A stretch of DNA of 36,549 nucleotides from an uncultured Clostridia bacterium (GTDB taxonomy: Bacteria; Bacillota; Clostridia; Christensenellales; UBA1242), in NCBI GenBank assembly GCA_944381105.1, contig CALWJU010000016.1, forward strand, positions 1-36,549, in the 5' to 3' direction. The translations under genes were made by a program, and so were the position numbers. Shown in pieces: positions 32,991 to 36,549 of this stretch. Numbering within the stretch: the stretch's first letter is position 1; the number at the start of each line of letters is the position of its first letter. The notes beneath the pieces were generated by a model. It did not search any database. It had not been told where the DNA came from and saw only the letters and a list, made by a program, of their open reading frames with translations.

Positions 32991-33743
32991 GTGGACATTT
33001 TGCAATTATGTTTGCTTGGATTGGTTCAGGGAGTATGTGAGTTTTTGCCTATATCTTCAAGCGGACATTTAGTATTGCTATCAAATTTATTTGGTATAGA
33101 TGATTCGTTGTTTGTTAGCATAGTTCTTCATGTTGCCACACTACTTGCTGTTGTTGTGATATTTAGAAAGGATATAATAAACATTATCAGACATCCGCTA
33201 TGTGAACAAAGCATAAATATATCTATTGCAACAATCCCTACATGTACAATTGTTCTTTTGCTTATGCCACTTGTCAACATATCGTTTGGTGGCAGTTACC
33301 TTGCAGTATCCTTTTTTATTTCTGCTGGATTACTATATATAACTCAAAAGTTACCGACAAGACAGACATCATTTACTAAAAAGAACGCATTAATAATGGG
33401 TATCTTCCAAGGACTAGCAGTTTTTCCAGGGATATCTCGCTCAGGGGCAACAATATGTGGAGGACTCCTTAGTAATGCAGATAAGAGAGAGTGTGCGAAA
33501 TTTTCATTTTTAATGAGTATACCGATAATTATTTTATCACTTTTAATGGAAATTTATGAGATATCAGTCAATGGGCAAACGATATCTATAAATACTTTTG
33601 GACTTATTTTGGCTTTTTTAATAGCATTTGCAGTTGGAATGTTATCAATAAAACTTATGTTAAATTTGACAGAAAAAGCAAATTTTAAATATTTTGCCAT
33701 TTATCTTGTTATCTTAGGTGTTTTAACTATATTTTTAATTTAA
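32991..33743 (+). CDS. uppP: Undecaprenyl-diphosphatase UppP/BacA
   Basis: 250 residues from a GTG at 32991 with GGAGG at good spacing. Two family signatures are present: the first is EFLPISSSGHL (about 17-27), with the catalytic glutamate region and SSSGH; the second is FPGISRSGATI (about 144-154), with the catalytic arginine. About eight hydrophobic helices span the membrane. It dephosphorylates C55-PP to C55-P to recycle the lipid carrier for peptidoglycan, and overproduction gives bacitracin resistance. Its length is slightly below the usual 260-280 residues, mainly in the loop regions. It lies 21 bases before the ATPase gene, in the same direction and without a terminator, so they are probably co-transcribed. 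Confidence 0.94.
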   Translation: MDILQLCLLGLVQGVCEFLPISSSGHLVLLSNLFGIDDSLFVSIVLHVATLLAVVVIFRKDIINIIRHPLCEQSINISIATIPTCTIVLLLMPLVNISFGGSYLAVSFFISAGLLYITQKLPTRQTSFTKKNALIMGIFQGLAVFPGISRSGATICGGLLSNADKRECAKFSFLMSIPIIILSLLMEIYEISVNGQTISINTFGLILAFLIAFAVGMLSIKLMLNLTEKANFKYFAIYLVILGVLTIFLI

Positions 33744-33764
33744 TTATTAAAAGGAAAGAGAAAT

Positions 33765-36380
33765 TTGGGCGATTTTCATTGCAAGAGTATAAATGACTCA
33801 TTAAAGGAACTTAACAGTTCTATCAGTGGACTAAAAAGCGTAGAGGTTGCAAGACGAGAGAAAGTAAGACAAGATTCATCAAGTAAAAAAAATAGTATAG
33901 TAAGTAAATTCTTTGAACAATTTTTTGATCTTATGATAATTATCCTGCTTTTTGCCTCTGCTGTATCAATTGTGATAGGAATAATAGAGGGTTCATCTAG
34001 CGAAATTGTTGATGGATGCATCATTTTATTTATTGTGTTGATGAATGCGATTTTTGGTGTGATTCAAGAATACAAGGCGGAAAAATCGCTAGAAGCACTA
34101 GAAAAACTAACTGAACCAGAAACTTATGTTTTGCGAGATGGACAATTTATAAAGATTAATACCTTAGATTTAGTTCTAGGCGATGTAGTGTCTCTTGATG
34201 CTGGAACGATTGTGCCAGCAGACCTTAGATTGATTGAGACTCACAACCTAAGGCTTGATGAATCGTCGCTTACGGGAGAAAGTCATCAGATAGAAAAAAA
34301 TGCAGCGAGCATTTGTAGGAAAGACTCGCCTCTGGGCGAGCGAAAAAATATGGCGTACAAAGGTAGTGTTGTCGCATGCGGAAGAGGACTAGGAATAGTT
34401 TCTGCAATGGGGGATGATACAGAATTAGGTAAGATTGCAAAGGTAATTAAGACAAGCGAAAAAGAGATGACACCATTGCAAAAATCTATAAAAGATGTAG
34501 GGAAGGTATTGACATATCTTGTATTAGGTGTTGCGGTTCTCACATTTATTATTGAAATAGTAATTAATCCTGCAAGCATAATGGACGCTTTTCTTACATC
34601 AGTTGCAATCGCTGTTGCTGCAATTCCAGAAAGCATGCCTGCTGTTATAACTATAATTATGAGTTTGGGTATTGCAAGGCTTGCAAAACAACGTGCAATT
34701 GTAAAACGCATGCACTCTGTTGAAACATTAGGCTGTTGTGATGTAATATGCTCCGACAAAACAGGGACAATAACACAAAATAAAATGTCTGTTGTTTCAA
34801 TTTTTGCAAATGATAAGATGCAAAACAAAAAGATAAATTACAACCAGTCGCTCGAAAGGCTATTTAAGTGTGCCATTGCTTGCAATGATAGTTTTTTATC
34901 AGATGATAAAATTATGGGCGATCCAACAGAAGTTGCTCTTGTCGATTGTTGCAATAGATTTAATTTTTCAAAAAAAGATTATGACAAAAGAAATAAAAGA
35001 ATAAATGAAATACCTTTTGATAGTAATAGAAAAATGATGAGTGTACTTACACAAGAAGATGGTAAATCAATTGTGTATACAAAAGGTGCATTAGATAGAG
35101 TGATAAGTAAATGTAGATATATTCTGATTGACAATAAAGTTGAAGAATTGACTCCTAGTTTGAAAGCAAACATATATAAGGCCAATGATAATATGGCAAA
35201 TAGAGCCTTACGTGTGCTTGCACTTGCCTTCAAGTCGACAACAAGTGATAAAATAGAGGAAAATGATCTCGTCTTATTAGGACTTGTAGGCATGATTGAT
35301 CCTCCTCGTAAAGAGATAAAGGAAGCAGTGAAAAAATGTAAACGTGCTGGAATGAAACCCGTTATGATAACAGGAGATTACAGTCAAACAGCATTTGCGA
35401 TTGCGAAAGAAATAGGTCTTGCCAGTGATTTGGGGCAGGTGATCACGGGAAGTGAAATTTCAAAAATGAGTGATAGGCAGTTTGCTGACGCAATAGAAAA
35501 TTATTCTGTTTTTGCGAGAGTAAGTCCTGAGGATAAAGTGAGAATTGTTCAAGCATTTAAAGATAAAGGACATATAGTTGCAATGACAGGAGATGGAGTG
35601 AACGATGCACCTAGTCTTAAAAAAGCAAACATAGGGATAGGGATGGGCATTTCAGGTACAGATGTTGCGAAAGAAGTCTCAGATTTGATAATTACCGATG
35701 ACAATTTCGCAACAATAGTAATTGCAGTAGAAGAGGGAAGAAAAATATATCAAAACATACAAAAAACGGTCAAATTTCTCTTTTCTGCCAATCTTGCCGA
35801 ATTATTTTCGCTTTTCTTTGTAACACTTCTATTCCCTCAGTATATATTTTTATTTCCAGTTCAAATATTGTTTGTAAATTTAATCACTGACTCGTTACCA
35901 GCCATAGCACTTGGTGTTGAACAGCCAGAGCGAGACCTTATGGATATTCCGCCGAGAGATTCGAAAAAAGGACTTTTTTCAAATGGTATAGGATGGTCGA
36001 TAGTAATACTAGGACTATTCCAAACTTTATTTGTTGTTCTATCATATGTAATTGGTATTAAATACTATAATGAGGGCGTAGCAATAACAATGTCTTTTTA
36101 TTGCTTAAATATTATCCAAATGTTCTATCTTGCTTCCATGAGAACAAATGTAAATATTTTTAGGTCTAAACCATATAAAAACAAATTTTTCTTGCTAGCA
36201 GTAGGTTTTTGTTTCGCACTTGTTGCTCTCTTTGCCTTCACCCCTCTCCAAACATTATTAGGATTACGCACACTTAATTTAACTCAATGGGGTGTAGTAT
36301 TTGGATTTTCATTCTTAATGTTAGTTGTTAGTGAGATTTACAAATTTATAGAGAAAAGAATTATAAGAAGGAAAAAATAA
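33765..36380 (+). CDS. P-type cation ATPase, Ca2+-transporting type (P2A/SERCA-like)
   Basis: 871 residues from a TTG at 33765 with AAGGAAAGAG upstream; no better in-frame ATG exists. It pumps cations, most likely Ca2+, out of the cell using ATP. The actuator domain has LTGES, the P-domain has the phosphorylated aspartate in CSDKTGTITQNKM, the nucleotide domain has KGALDRV, and the hinge shows MTGDGVNDAPSLKKANIGI. The fourth membrane segment reads IPESMPAVITI instead of the common PEGLP, keeping the glutamate needed for ion binding. The last membrane bundle (NLITDSLPAIALGVE) carries the N/D residues of the second Ca2+ site. Length and layout are normal for bacterial LMCA1-like pumps; Mn2+ or another divalent substrate cannot be excluded. 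Confidence 0.92.
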   Translation: MGDFHCKSINDSLKELNSSISGLKSVEVARREKVRQDSSSKKNSIVSKFFEQFFDLMIIILLFASAVSIVIGIIEGSSSEIVDGCIILFIVLMNAIFGVIQEYKAEKSLEALEKLTEPETYVLRDGQFIKINTLDLVLGDVVSLDAGTIVPADLRLIETHNLRLDESSLTGESHQIEKNAASICRKDSPLGERKNMAYKGSVVACGRGLGIVSAMGDDTELGKIAKVIKTSEKEMTPLQKSIKDVGKVLTYLVLGVAVLTFIIEIVINPASIMDAFLTSVAIAVAAIPESMPAVITIIMSLGIARLAKQRAIVKRMHSVETLGCCDVICSDKTGTITQNKMSVVSIFANDKMQNKKINYNQSLERLFKCAIACNDSFLSDDKIMGDPTEVALVDCCNRFNFSKKDYDKRNKRINEIPFDSNRKMMSVLTQEDGKSIVYTKGALDRVISKCRYILIDNKVEELTPSLKANIYKANDNMANRALRVLALAFKSTTSDKIEENDLVLLGLVGMIDPPRKEIKEAVKKCKRAGMKPVMITGDYSQTAFAIAKEIGLASDLGQVITGSEISKMSDRQFADAIENYSVFARVSPEDKVRIVQAFKDKGHIVAMTGDGVNDAPSLKKANIGIGMGISGTDVAKEVSDLIITDDNFATIVIAVEEGRKIYQNIQKTVKFLFSANLAELFSLFFVTLLFPQYIFLFPVQILFVNLITDSLPAIALGVEQPERDLMDIPPRDSKKGLFSNGIGWSIVILGLFQTLFVVLSYVIGIKYYNEGVAITMSFYCLNIIQMFYLASMRTNVNIFRSKPYKNKFFLLAVGFCFALVALFAFTPLQTLLGLRTLNLTQWGVVFGFSFLMLVVSEIYKFIEKRIIRRKK

Positions 36381-36384
36381 AAGA

Positions 36385-36424
36385 AAAAATCCTTTGTTTT
36401 CGTTGAGTGCAAGGGATTTTTTAC
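36385..36424 (+). terminator. Rho-independent terminator after the ATPase
   Basis: AAAATCCTTTG (36386-36396) pairs with CAAGGGATTTT (36410-36420) with one G-T pair around a 13-base loop, followed by T's. It ends the uppP-ATPase unit. Confidence 0.85.
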
Positions 36425-36517
36425 ATCAAACGACATAAAAGTATAACAACGGGCTAGGGTGTATCGGACAAAGAGTAAAAAAATAATAAAAAAAGATAAA
36501 AAAAATGAAAAAAAGTG

Positions 36518-36545
36518 TTGACAAAGGATGAGCGAGTGTGATAAT
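36518..36545 (+). promoter_or_regulatory. Strong promoter at right edge pointing out of the window
   Basis: TTGACA (36518-36523), a 16-base spacer and GATAAT (36540-36545); TAATAT two bases further is an alternative -10. The gene it drives lies beyond the window. Its strength would suit a stable RNA or translation gene, but this cannot be seen. Confidence 0.55.
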
Positions 36546-36549
36546 ATAA

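Noticed and set aside
34286-34828. A 180-codon minus-strand frame inside the ATPase gene
   Set aside because: It is the shadow of a clearly conserved P-type ATPase region (DKTG and PESMP motifs) and has no ribosome-binding site.

Overview
The window is AT-rich, has strong AGGAG-type ribosome-binding sites, uses GTG and TTG starts in places, and encodes lipoproteins but no outer-membrane genes. This points to a low-GC Firmicute, most likely an uncultured Clostridia-type gut lineage. No 16S rRNA is present, so the lineage is an inference.

Region 1 (1 to about 10.9 kb) is the distal part of an integrative conjugative element. It opens inside a VirB4-type conjugation ATPase. A tightly packed, single-strand set of accessory genes follows: a degenerate ArdC/LtrC-like protein, a DUF3846 protein, a membrane-anchored BspA-type leucine-rich-repeat protein, an Api92-like protein, several small acidic or zinc-ribbon proteins, a CHC2/TOPRIM primase-like gene and a cytosine-C5 DNA methyltransferase. 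The primase and methyltransferase genes are each split by a frameshift; the methyltransferase break falls on a T TTT TTA heptamer. The module ends with a small excisionase-like HTH protein and a tyrosine integrase. Next to the integrase lie an intact tRNA-Ser(UGA), a 42-bp duplication of its 5' half 230 bp away, and seven full copies of GGTAGACA on both sides of the tRNA. These look like attachment cores and integrase arm sites.

Region 2 (10.9-14.6 kb) is a boundary zone. It holds a YjbR/MmcQ-like gene, a two-gene NHEJ operon (Ku plus a LigD-type ATP-dependent ligase), a strong promoter with a structured leader ahead of tRNA-Asn(GUU), and the C-terminal remnant of a probable large serine recombinase abutting that tRNA.

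Region 3 (14.6-25.3 kb) is a surface locus: a 3231-residue lipoprotein built of FN3-like repeats with a C-terminal GLUG/beta-helix-like region, and a smaller lipoprotein with a C-terminal membrane helix.

Region 4 (25.4 kb to the end) is core chromosome: typA/bipA, a small membrane protein, dnaB, two unrecognised envelope proteins, gltX, uppP and a P-type Ca2+-ATPase, with terminators after the surface pair, gltX and the ATPase. A strong promoter at the right edge points out of the window.
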